Position numbers and translations under genes: made by a program | From: an uncultured bacterium | GTDB taxonomy: Bacteria > Bacteroidota > Ignavibacteria > Kapaibacteriales > UBA4661 | Reading direction: 5' to 3' | DNA length: 64,000 nt | Assembly (NCBI GenBank): GCA_937899715.1 | Contig: CALCNX010000032.1 | Coordinates: 68,486-132,485, forward strand | Notes under the pieces: model-generated | What the model was told of the DNA's origin: nothing | Databases searched by the model: none | Seen by the model: the letters and a program-made list of their open reading frames with translations, nothing else | Shown here: in pieces, positions 1-8,071 of the stretch | Layout: each line of letters starts with the position of its first letter | Position numbering within the stretch: position 1 is the first letter of the stretch

Positions 1-1635
1 AGCACCAACGGTGCAGGCTGGGCAGATAAACAAGGCTGGCCCCTGCAAATGACCTACACAACAACAACAACGACCAAGCTGTCGGCAACTGGCGTAGGTT
101 TTTCCGATTTGGGATCCCAGATGTTAATACGACAGATTTTCCTGGACGACAACCAACTAAACGGAAGTATTCCTAATTTCAATCTGCCAAATCTGCAATA
201 TCTGGACTTGTCCCGCAATCAACTAAGCGGTAGTGTTTCCAATTTTAATTTGCCCAACCTGCAAGAGCTATACTTGCCTTACAATCAATTAAGCGATAGC
301 ATTCCCAATTTCATCCTGCCCAACCTGCACAGGCTGTGGTTGTACAACAATCAATTAAGCGGAGGTATTCCCAATTTCAATTTGCCAAACCTTCAATGGC
401 TACACTTATCCCGCAATCAACTAAGCGGCAGTATTCCCAATTTCAATTTGCCAAACCTTCAATGGCTACACTTGTCTGGCAACCAACTAAGCGGAAGTAC
501 TCCCAATTTCAATTTGCCAAATTTGCAAGAGCTGGATTTGTCTGGCAACCAACTAAGCGGAAGTATTCCCAATTTCAATTTGCCAAACCTACAAAGGCTG
601 TGGTTGTACAACAATCAATTAAGCGGAAGTATTCCCAATTTCAATTTGCCAAATCTGCAAGGGTTGTCGTTGTATCACAATCAATTAAGCGGCAGTATTC
701 CCAATTTCAATTTGCCAAATCTGCAATGGCTGTGGTTGAATAACAATCAGCTAAGCGGCAGTATTCCCAATTTCAATTTGCCAAATTTGCAAGATCTGGA
801 CTTGTCTAGCAGTCAATTAAGCGGCAGTATTCCCAATTTCAATTTGCCAAATTTGCAAGAGCTGGATTTGTCTAGCAATCAATTAAGCGGCAGTATTCCC
901 AATTTCAATTTGCCAAATTTGCAAAGGCTGTATTTATCTATCAATCAACTAAGCGGAAGTATTCCCAATTTCAATCTGCCAAACCTGCTAGAGCTGGAAT
1001 TGCAAGACAACCAATTATCGGGCTGTGATCTGGACTGGACGAAAGTTCCAAAACTTCGCTATCTGCGCTTGGAAGGGAATAAACTTGTCTTTCGTGATCT
1101 CGAACCTGTCGCAAAAGCAATGCAAGGGAAAACATTATCCTACAGTCCCCAAGACAGCGTAGCAACGCTCAAAAGCGGTGACACTGTGCGTGTGGATGTA
1201 GGCGGGGAACGAACACAATATCAATGGTTCAGAAACAGTGAAGCGATTGCTAACGCAACGCAGTCATTCTACAAAACAACCGACACGGCACTCTATTTCT
1301 GCCGTGCCACCAATACTCTTCTGCCTACGCTCATTCTCTACAGCCGCCCCGTCAGTGGCAGCACAGTCAATACGTTAGTTACAGCATTGAGCATTCATCC
1401 TAATCCCTTCTGGGAGCATAGCAGCATCAGTTATAGCCTGACAAGCAAAGTCCCCGTGAGTATTGCAGTGTATTCGCTTTTGGGGCAAAAACTCTTCACG
1501 GTCTTTGAGGGAGAACAAAGGGCAGGAACATACGTGCAGGAATTGACGATGAGTGCGCTTAGTATCGGTGTGTATCTTGTGCGAGTGCAAGCCGGAGACG
1601 GCGTACAGAGTGCGTTTGTACATTATGTGCGATAG
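1..1635 (+). CDS. Leucine-rich-repeat surface protein with Ig-like and T9SS sorting domains (5' end cut by window)
   Basis: The frame is open from base 1, so the start lies outside the window; the first in-window residues (STNGAGWADKQGWPL) resemble the Trp-containing cap before plant-type LRRs. Thirteen LRRs of 22 residues follow at about 150-1030, each close to NQLSGSIPNFNLPNLQxLxL. They are unusually uniform and the DNA period is exactly 66 bp. After the LRRs comes a short Ig-like stretch (YQWFRNSEAI... ALYFCRATN) at about 1180-1345. A C-terminal T9SS type A sorting domain follows (HPNPF, then GQKLF and GVYLVRVQ), which implies outer-membrane translocation and cell-surface or extracellular location. 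The likely role is adhesion or ligand binding, but the ligand cannot be told. A hairpin element and a terminator follow. Confidence 0.88.
   Translation, partial: STNGAGWADKQGWPLQMTYTTTTTTKLSATGVGFSDLGSQMLIRQIFLDDNQLNGSIPNFNLPNLQYLDLSRNQLSGSVSNFNLPNLQELYLPYNQLSDSIPNFILPNLHRLWLYNNQLSGGIPNFNLPNLQWLHLSRNQLSGSIPNFNLPNLQWLHLSGNQLSGSTPNFNLPNLQELDLSGNQLSGSIPNFNLPNLQRLWLYNNQLSGSIPNFNLPNLQGLSLYHNQLSGSIPNFNLPNLQWLWLNNNQLSGSIPNFNLPNLQDLDLSSSQLSGSIPNFNLPNLQELDLSSNQLSGSIPNFNLPNLQRLYLSINQLSGSIPNFNLPNLLELELQDNQLSGCDLDWTKVPKLRYLRLEGNKLVFRDLEPVAKAMQGKTLSYSPQDSVATLKSGDTVRVDVGGERTQYQWFRNSEAIANATQSFYKTTDTALYFCRATNTLLPTLILYSRPVSGSTVNTLVTALSIHPNPFWEHSSISYSLTSKVPVSIAVYSLLGQKLFTVFEGEQRAGTYVQELTMSALSIGVYLVRVQAGDGVQSAFVHYVR
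150..1030 (+). repeat. 66-bp tandem repeat array encoding 13 LRRs
   Basis: Thirteen in-frame units recur every 66 bp around the core attcccaatttcaatttgcc (for example at 367 and 433). Units differ mainly at the codons for the three or four variable LRR surface positions, while the scaffold codons are nearly identical at DNA level. That pattern suggests recent expansion or homogenisation by recombination. Confidence 0.9.
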
Positions 1636-1687
1636 GCTATCGGTAAAGAGACTGTTTGAAAACTCCGATGTTAAGTTTGCATCATTC

Positions 1688-1786
1688 GCCCCCTTGATAA
1701 AGGGGGAACGGGGGATTCAAGGATTGAAGAGTCTTTCGGCAAATCCCCCGCTCACTACGTTCGCTGCCCCCTTTATCAAGGGGGCA
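1688..1786. repeat. Palindromic intergenic element with 18-bp inverted repeats
   Basis: A perfect 18-bp inverted pair, CCCCCTTGATAAAGGGGG at 1689-1706 and its complement at 1767-1784, extends inward as GGGGGATT/AATCCCCC. Each arm is also nearly self-complementary. It has no coding content and looks like a REP/MITE-type element. The flanking motif agagactgtttgaaaact at 1647-1664 matches the ends of another element at 19211-19364. Confidence 0.75.
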
Positions 1787-1825
1787 AGAAAAAGGAGTTG
1801 TTTCTGACTTTTCAATCAAAGTTAT

Positions 1826-1861
1826 GGGCGTGTGTACCCGCAAGAACACACGCCTTTTTTG
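1826..1861 (+). terminator. Rho-independent terminator
   Basis: GGCGTGTGT pairs with ACACACGCC and is followed by six T residues on the plus strand. It ends the LRR gene transcript (or read-through across the palindromic element) before the tricorn-like gene. Confidence 0.8.
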
Positions 1862-1869
1862 TATCTTTG
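1862..1869 (+). promoter_or_regulatory. Possible Bacteroidetes -7 element for the tricorn-like gene
   Basis: TATCTTTG matches TAnnTTTG exactly and lies about 75 bp before the ATG at 1946, just after the terminator. No TTTG is visible at the usual -33 spacing, so this is only a candidate. Confidence 0.35.
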
Positions 1870-1945
1870 GTCATGGTTTTGCGTAACACCGTAACTACCG
1901 TCATTCTTAGTTCATCGTTTTTTCACCCTCAATTGCTGTTTGATT

Positions 1946-4900
1946 ATGCTTCTTTGGACACGTTCTCGTCAAAAGCCATCGGTACTTGTTCTGCTGATGT
2001 TGCTTTTCGGCGGTTTGATTGCAAGTATTGCATCGCCGCCTATGTTTGCTCAAACACCGCTCTGGTTGCGCTATCCGGCTATTTCGCCCGACGGCAAAAC
2101 GATTGCTTTTTCGTACAAAGGGGATTTGTACACCGTTCCCGCAAGCGGCGGCGCAGCGCGGCAGCTCACGCAGCACGAGGCGTACGACGCAATGCCCGTC
2201 TGGTCGCCGGACGGCAAGACACTTGCCTTTGCGTCCGACCGTCATGGTAATTTCGATATTTTCCTTATTTCGGCGGAAGGCGGTGCTGCTAAACGCCTCA
2301 CCGTTTTTTCTCGTGCAGAAATGCCCACGGGCTTTACGCCGGACGGAAAAAATGTGGTCTTTGCGGCAAATCGTCAGGACAAACCGACGAACTCGCAGTT
2401 CCCGACGGGTGTTCTGACGGAATTATACAGTGTGTCGGTGAACGGCGGGCAGCCGAAGCAGATTCTTACCACTCCGGCGCAGGATGCGCATTGGGATAAG
2501 TCCGGTACTCGTCTTCTCTATCACGACCGCAAGGGCTACGAAGATGAACTTCGCAAGCACCATACTTCATCCTTTGCGCGAGATTTATGGCTCTATGATG
2601 CAAAAGCGGGAACGCACACGAAACTCACGAATTTTGCCGGAGAAGACCGCAACCCCGTCTGGTCGCCCGATGAAACCGAGGTGTATTACCTTTCTGAGCA
2701 AAGCGGCTCGTTCAACGTGTGGAAATTCCCCCTTGCCAACCCTTCGCAGACTACGCAAGTAACCGCGCATAGCAAGCATCCTGCCCGTTCGCTTACTATC
2801 GCTTCGGACGGAACTCTTTGCTACACATTCGATGGTGAAATTTATGTGAAGTCGCCCGGAGAGAAGGATTCGCGCAAGGTGACGGTGAATATCATCAGCG
2901 ATGCAAAAGAAAACGAGGTGAAATATCAACAAATTACCACCGGAGCAAGTGAATTTGCGGTCTCGCCCAATGGCAAAGAAATCGCGCTCATAGTGCGGGG
3001 GGAAATTTTTGTTACGTCGGTGGATTACGGCATCACCAAGCGCATCACCAACACGCCGGAGCAAGAGCGTAATGTGAGTTTCAGCCCAGACGGGCGGACG
3101 CTGATATACGCCGGAGAGCGGAATAACTCATGGAATATTTACCAGACCACTATTCAGAAAAGCAAAGAAGACGAGCCATATTTCTACAAGTCCACGCTTC
3201 TGAAAGAAGACCCGCTCGTCTCTACAACCGCAGAGGAATTTCAGCCCAAATACTCGCCCGACGGCAAAGAGGTGGCGTACTTGGAAGAGCGTACCGTGCT
3301 GAAAGTCATCAATCTGCAAACCAAGCAAACACGCCAAATTCTGGACAGCACGAAAAATTATTCCTACGCCGATGGCGACCAAAGTTTCGCATGGTCTCCC
3401 GACGGAAAATACTTTTTGGTGAAATTCCTCGACAAAGGGCGCTGGCGCGGGGAGATTGGCGTGATAGAAGCCTCCGGCAAAGGAACAATAAGGAATCTTA
3501 CCCAAAGCGGCTATGACGACGACAATGCCGATTGGATTATGGACGGTAAGGCAATGATGTGGCAGACCGACCGCTACGGCTTCAAAGGGCATGGCTCGTG
3601 GGCGGCAGAGGCGGATGCTTACGCAATGTTCTTCACTCAAGATGCCTTCGACCGTTTCCGTCTCACAAAAGAGGAGTATGAAGCCCTGAAAGCAAGGGAC
3701 GGTAAAAAGGAAGAGAAAAAAGATGACAAGAAAGACGAGAAAAAGGACGAGAAATCAAGCGTTAAGCCTGTTACAATCGAATTTGACGGTTTGGAAGACC
3801 GCACCGCTCGTCTGACGATGCACTCTTCGCGGCTTGGCGAAACGGTTATGTCGCCGGACGGCGAACGTCTGTATTATCTTGCTCGCTTTGAGCAGGGATT
3901 CGACCTCTGGGCAACACGTCCCCGCGACAGAGAAACAAAACTCCTCGCAAAATTGAACGCGCAGCAAGGTGCTGTACGGCTTCAACAGTCTGCTGACGGC
4001 AAGAGTTTGTTCGTACTGGCAAACGGTACGGTGATGAAAGTAGATACCGGCAATGGTCAAACCAAACCCGTTGCGTTCCGTGCGGAAATGAACCTGAATG
4101 CAAATGCCGAGCGTGCTTACTTCTTTGAACACGCATGGCGGCAAACCTTGAAAAAATTCTACGACCCCAAAATGCACGGCTTGGAATGGTCGTTTTATCG
4201 CAAAGAATATGCGAAATTTCTTCCACACGTCAGCAATGGTTATGACTTCGCCGATGTGCTTGGCGAAATGTTGGGCGAACTGAATGCGTCGCACACGGGT
4301 GGGCGCTTCCGTCCTCGTCCGAACCCCGAGCGTGATGATGAAACCGCGTCATTAGGTGCTTTCTACGACGATTCATATTCCGGCGACGGACTCAAAATTG
4401 CTGAGGTGCTTGATAAATCTCCACTCGCGAAGGCTTCCTCTGAGGTGAAGCCGGGCGTGATTATCGAAAAAATTGACGGTGAAACAATTACGCCTGCGCA
4501 AGACTTTGCAACACTTCTGAATCGTAAAACGGATAAACCGACCGTTCTCTCGCTCTTCGAGCCAACAGCAAAAAAGCGCTGGGAAGAAACCGTCAAGCCA
4601 ATATCGCTCCAAGCAGAAAATGGACTGTTGTACGAGCGTTGGGTGAAATCGCGTCGTGACCTCGTGGACAAGCTCTCAAAAGGGCGAATCGGCTATATTC
4701 ACGTTCAGGGAATGAATGACCCCAGCTACCGCGTAACATACTCGGAGCTTTTCGGGCGGCACAACGACAAAGATGCCATTATTATTGACACTCGTTTCAA
4801 TGGCGGGGGGAATTTGGCAGAAGTCCTAACAACAATGTTGAGCGGTAAACGCCTGACCAAGTCCACGCCGCGTGGGCAGCTCGTAGGCACAGAGCCGGAA

Positions 4901-5239
4901 GAGCGCTGGGACAAGCGTTCCATCGTGGTTATGGGCGAAGGCAATTACTCGGATGCCCATTGTTTCCCTTGCGCGTATAAGGCTGCCGGAGTAGGCGAAA
5001 CCGTTGGTATGCCTGTGCCGGGGACGTGTACATCCGTTTGGTGGGAAACCCTGATGGACGGCGTAACGATATTCGGTATTCCTGAAGTCGGCATTATCAG
5101 TGCTCTTGACCCCTCGCGCTATATGGAAAACAACCAACTGGAGCCTGACCACCGTGTGATGAATGACCCTGTTAGTTCCGCTAAAGGTCAGGATTTGCAA
5201 ATCGAAAAAGCAGTGGAATTGCTTCTCAAGCAGAAGTAA
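1946..5239 (+). CDS. Exported tricorn-type S41 protease with PD40 propeller
   Basis: Predicted serine protease of the tricorn/S41 family, 1097 aa. An N-terminal signal peptide (VLVLLMLLFGG...MFAQ) puts it in the periplasm or outside, unlike archaeal cytosolic Tricorn. TolB/PD40 beta-propeller repeats (ISPDGKTIAFS, WSPDGKTLAFAS and others) fill about residues 40-540. A Lys/Asp/Glu-rich linker lies near 590, a second propeller segment near 620-700, a PDZ-like region near 815-900 and the S41 core at the C-terminus. Catalytic candidates are His744 (KMHGLEW) and Ser1002-Asp1003 (GNYSDAH), close to the Tricorn His746/Ser965/Asp966 pattern. The start is ATG 1946 rather than TTG 1940 because it gives a normal signal peptide. 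It probably degrades peptides after other proteases. Followed by a terminator. Confidence 0.9.
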   Translation: MLLWTRSRQKPSVLVLLMLLFGGLIASIASPPMFAQTPLWLRYPAISPDGKTIAFSYKGDLYTVPASGGAARQLTQHEAYDAMPVWSPDGKTLAFASDRHGNFDIFLISAEGGAAKRLTVFSRAEMPTGFTPDGKNVVFAANRQDKPTNSQFPTGVLTELYSVSVNGGQPKQILTTPAQDAHWDKSGTRLLYHDRKGYEDELRKHHTSSFARDLWLYDAKAGTHTKLTNFAGEDRNPVWSPDETEVYYLSEQSGSFNVWKFPLANPSQTTQVTAHSKHPARSLTIASDGTLCYTFDGEIYVKSPGEKDSRKVTVNIISDAKENEVKYQQITTGASEFAVSPNGKEIALIVRGEIFVTSVDYGITKRITNTPEQERNVSFSPDGRTLIYAGERNNSWNIYQTTIQKSKEDEPYFYKSTLLKEDPLVSTTAEEFQPKYSPDGKEVAYLEERTVLKVINLQTKQTRQILDSTKNYSYADGDQSFAWSPDGKYFLVKFLDKGRWRGEIGVIEASGKGTIRNLTQSGYDDDNADWIMDGKAMMWQTDRYGFKGHGSWAAEADAYAMFFTQDAFDRFRLTKEEYEALKARDGKKEEKKDDKKDEKKDEKSSVKPVTIEFDGLEDRTARLTMHSSRLGETVMSPDGERLYYLARFEQGFDLWATRPRDRETKLLAKLNAQQGAVRLQQSADGKSLFVLANGTVMKVDTGNGQTKPVAFRAEMNLNANAERAYFFEHAWRQTLKKFYDPKMHGLEWSFYRKEYAKFLPHVSNGYDFADVLGEMLGELNASHTGGRFRPRPNPERDDETASLGAFYDDSYSGDGLKIAEVLDKSPLAKASSEVKPGVIIEKIDGETITPAQDFATLLNRKTDKPTVLSLFEPTAKKRWEETVKPISLQAENGLLYERWVKSRRDLVDKLSKGRIGYIHVQGMNDPSYRVTYSELFGRHNDKDAIIIDTRFNGGGNLAEVLTTMLSGKRLTKSTPRGQLVGTEPEERWDKRSIVVMGEGNYSDAHCFPCAYKAAGVGETVGMPVPGTCTSVWWETLMDGVTIFGIPEVGIISALDPSRYMENNQLEPDHRVMNDPVSSAKGQDLQIEKAVELLLKQK

Positions 5240-5276
5240 TGGCGCAGGTATTTTGAGTGGATGACGAAAAAATAAA

Positions 5277-5313
5277 GCGACTGAAGGAGATTCTTTCAGT
5301 CGCTTTTTTTGAG
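5277..5313 (+). terminator. Rho-independent terminator after the tricorn-like gene
   Basis: GCGACTGAAGGA and CTTTCAGTCGC form a strong stem followed by seven T residues. Confidence 0.88.
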
Positions 5314-5485
5314 GTGGGATGGCTTACGACGGTCTTTATGCCGAAGGCAGACCAAGCAAATTCTTCGTGCGAACTTTTTGTTATGATTTTCCTGTAAAAC
5401 ACGTATTTTGCCCGTCGAAAATAATTGTTAAACTTTGTGTTCTGAACTTCTGTTCCGTTCTCATTTTTTACGGGAGCAACTGACT

Positions 5486-7972
5486 ATGGCTGCAAAAAAG
5501 AAGTCTATATTCTTCACCGATGCACACGACCCCGAATCGTACTCGCTGCAAAATCAATTTGCGGAGAACATGGAATTTCGTCTTGCCAAAGACAAAACAA
5601 ATTACACTCTCCGCGATGCCTACACCGCGCTTGCACTCTCAGTGCGCGACCGCATGATGCGAAAGTGGCTGCGAACCCAACAGCAATATGCCGACAAGGA
5701 CGTAAAAAAAGTGTATTATCTCTCGCTGGAGTTCCTCATGGGGCGGCTTCTGAGCAATACGCTTATCAATCTCAAATATGAAAAAGACTTTGCCGACCTT
5801 GCCAAAGAGATTGGCTTCACCCAAGAACAACTCCGCGACAGCGAAAAAGACATGGGCTTGGGTAATGGTGGTTTGGGGCGTTTGGCTGCGTGTTTTCTGG
5901 ATTCAATGGCAACGCTTGGTTTGCCTGCTTTCGGCTACGGTATTCGCTATGAGTACGGTATTTTCGACCAAGATATGCAAAAGGGTTATCAAATCGAACA
6001 TCCCGACAACTGGCTTATCTACGGCTGTCCGTGGGAGATTATGCGCCCCGATCTGACGTACCGCATTAAGTTTGGTGGTACTGTTATGACCGATATTGAT
6101 ATTCACGGTCGTTTACGTTTTCAATGGACAAATACTGACGACGTACTGGCTGTGGCGTATGATATCCCTATCCCCGGCTATGGCAATAACACGGTGAATA
6201 ATCTCCGGCTCTGGCAGGCAAAATCTACCGAAGATTTCAATTTTGAATACTTCAATAAAGGCGACTACGCCGCAGCCGTGAGCGACAAAACAACATCGGA
6301 AACCATTTCCAAAGTGCTGTACCCGAACGACAACATTGACCCGGGCAAGGTACTTCGCCTGAAGCAGCAATACTTTTTTGTTTCGGCAACGCTCCAAGAT
6401 ATTATTCGTGCCTACAAAATCAAGCATAACACCTTCAAAAAATTCCCCGAAAAAGTTGCTATCCAGCTCAATGACACGCACCCTTCTATTGCCATTCCTG
6501 AACTGATGCGGCTGCTGATGGATGATGAGGGCTTGGAGTGGGATGCTGCGTGGGATATTACTGTCAAGACTTTCGCTTATACCAATCATACCGTCATGGC
6601 GGAAGCGCTTGAAAAATGGGATGTTTCCTTGCTGGAAACACTGCTTCCCCGTCACCTGAATATCATTTACGAAATCAATCATCGCTACTTGGAAAAAGCA
6701 CGTCAGTTTTACCCGAATCCGGGCGATGCAAAGAAAATTGCCGGAATGTCTATCATCGAAGAGGGTGTAAACAAGCGGGTTCGTATGGCGAATTTGGCGA
6801 TTGCGGGCAGTCATTCAGTTAATGGAGTGGCGGCGCTTCATACGCACATTCTCAAGACCGATATTTTTGCGGATTTCTTCCGATTTGAGCCGGAAAAATT
6901 CAATAACAAAACCAACGGCATCACGCAACGGCGCTGGTTGAAAGAAGCAAACCCACATTTGTCCGAAATTATCACCAGCAAAATCGGCGATGGTTGGATA
7001 ACTGACTTGTATAAGCTGAAAGAGATTGAGAAATACAAGTCCGACGCTAAATTCCATGCTGAATGGAATACTGCCAAGCAGCATTGTAAGCAAAATCTTA
7101 TCCAATATATTGAGTCGCGCTATGCCGTCAAAATCAATCCTGACTCAATGTTTGATTCGCAGGTGAAGCGTATGCACGAATACAAGCGGCAATTGCTGAA
7201 TGTGCTACACGTCATTACGCTCTACAAGCGCATCAAGGACAACCCCCAAGCAGATTTTGTGCCGCGCACCGTTCTTTTTGCGGGGAAAGCCGCTCCCGGA
7301 TACCACTTTGCAAAGCTGGTCATCAAGCTCATCAATTCCGTTGCCGATGTGGTCAATAACGACCCGGATGTAGGCGATAAGTTGAAATTACTCTTTTTGA
7401 AAAATTATTCCGTGTCGCTTTCGGAAAAGATTATCCCCGCGTCGGATTTGTCCGAGCAAATCTCAACGGCAGGTTTTGAGGCTTCGGGTACGGGGAATAT
7501 GAAATTCCAGCTGAACGGTGCACTGACTATCGGCACGATGGACGGCGCAAATGTGGAGATACGCGAAGAAGTCGGCGACGATAATATCTTTATTTTCGGC
7601 TTGGAAACCGATGAGGTTGTTGACCTCAAGAAAAACGGGTATGACCCCTTCCAGTACTATCAGGCAAATTCAGACTTGAAGCAAGTGCTGGACATGATTC
7701 AGTATAATTTCTTCAATCACTCCGAGCCGGGTATCTTTAAGCCAATTTTTGATGCGCTTGTTCACACGGGCGATAAATACTGCCTTCTGGCGGATTACGC
7801 TTCCTACATTGAAGCGCAAGACCGCGTGGCAGCAGAATTCCTAAACCGCAAGGTGTGGACGGAAAAAGCTATTATCAATGTCGCTAATGTCGGTAAATTC
7901 TCCAGTGACCGTACGATTCACGAGTACGCAGAGGAAATCTGGAACGTGAAGCCGGTCAATATCGTTGATTGA
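5486..7972 (+). CDS. glgP: Glycogen/alpha-glucan phosphorylase
   Basis: Cytosolic PLP enzyme of GT35 that releases glucose-1-phosphate from alpha-1,4-glucan ends; 828 aa, the usual length (E. coli GlgP 815). Conserved blocks include YYLSLEFLMGR, GNGGLGRLAACFLDS, QLNDTHPSIAIPELMR, QVKRMHEYKRQLLN and the PLP site EASGTGNMKFQLNGALT with Lys673. The N-terminal RMMRKWLRTQQ type resembles classical glycogen/maltodextrin phosphorylases. ATG 5486 is preferred over an in-frame TTG at 5435 because MAAKKKS begins the conserved part and a GGGAG lies about 10 bp upstream. With the SusCD locus and pullulanase in this window it suggests intracellular use of imported or stored alpha-glucan. Confidence 0.97.
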   Translation: MAAKKKSIFFTDAHDPESYSLQNQFAENMEFRLAKDKTNYTLRDAYTALALSVRDRMMRKWLRTQQQYADKDVKKVYYLSLEFLMGRLLSNTLINLKYEKDFADLAKEIGFTQEQLRDSEKDMGLGNGGLGRLAACFLDSMATLGLPAFGYGIRYEYGIFDQDMQKGYQIEHPDNWLIYGCPWEIMRPDLTYRIKFGGTVMTDIDIHGRLRFQWTNTDDVLAVAYDIPIPGYGNNTVNNLRLWQAKSTEDFNFEYFNKGDYAAAVSDKTTSETISKVLYPNDNIDPGKVLRLKQQYFFVSATLQDIIRAYKIKHNTFKKFPEKVAIQLNDTHPSIAIPELMRLLMDDEGLEWDAAWDITVKTFAYTNHTVMAEALEKWDVSLLETLLPRHLNIIYEINHRYLEKARQFYPNPGDAKKIAGMSIIEEGVNKRVRMANLAIAGSHSVNGVAALHTHILKTDIFADFFRFEPEKFNNKTNGITQRRWLKEANPHLSEIITSKIGDGWITDLYKLKEIEKYKSDAKFHAEWNTAKQHCKQNLIQYIESRYAVKINPDSMFDSQVKRMHEYKRQLLNVLHVITLYKRIKDNPQADFVPRTVLFAGKAAPGYHFAKLVIKLINSVADVVNNDPDVGDKLKLLFLKNYSVSLSEKIIPASDLSEQISTAGFEASGTGNMKFQLNGALTIGTMDGANVEIREEVGDDNIFIFGLETDEVVDLKKNGYDPFQYYQANSDLKQVLDMIQYNFFNHSEPGIFKPIFDALVHTGDKYCLLADYASYIEAQDRVAAEFLNRKVWTEKAIINVANVGKFSSDRTIHEYAEEIWNVKPVNIVD

Positions 7973-8003
7973 GTTTGCGCGTTGTTACTTAGCATTTTCT
8001 TCA

Positions 8004-8039
8004 CCCGATGGCAAGCACAATCGTAACGCTGCCATCGGG
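8004..8039 (+). terminator. Hairpin after glgP
   Basis: Perfect 10-bp inverted repeat CCCGATGGCA/TGCCATCGGG with a 16-nt loop lies between glgP and the TPR gene. The T tract is weak, so it may be a terminator or an mRNA-stability hairpin. Confidence 0.55.
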
Positions 8040-8071
8040 CGGATTTGTCGGAATACTTTTTGAATTTTGTC

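Noticed and set aside
336..743. Second reading frame with Arg/Lys repeats inside the LRR array
   Set aside because: It is the alternate-frame reading of the 66-bp repeats, with repeat-driven composition and no domain.
150..1030. CRISPR-like regular repeats
   Set aside because: Repeats are in frame, code for LRRs and have no variable spacers between identical short repeats.
4826..5200. Antisense ORF in the tricorn-like gene
   Set aside because: Fully opposite a well-supported CDS with no recognisable domain.
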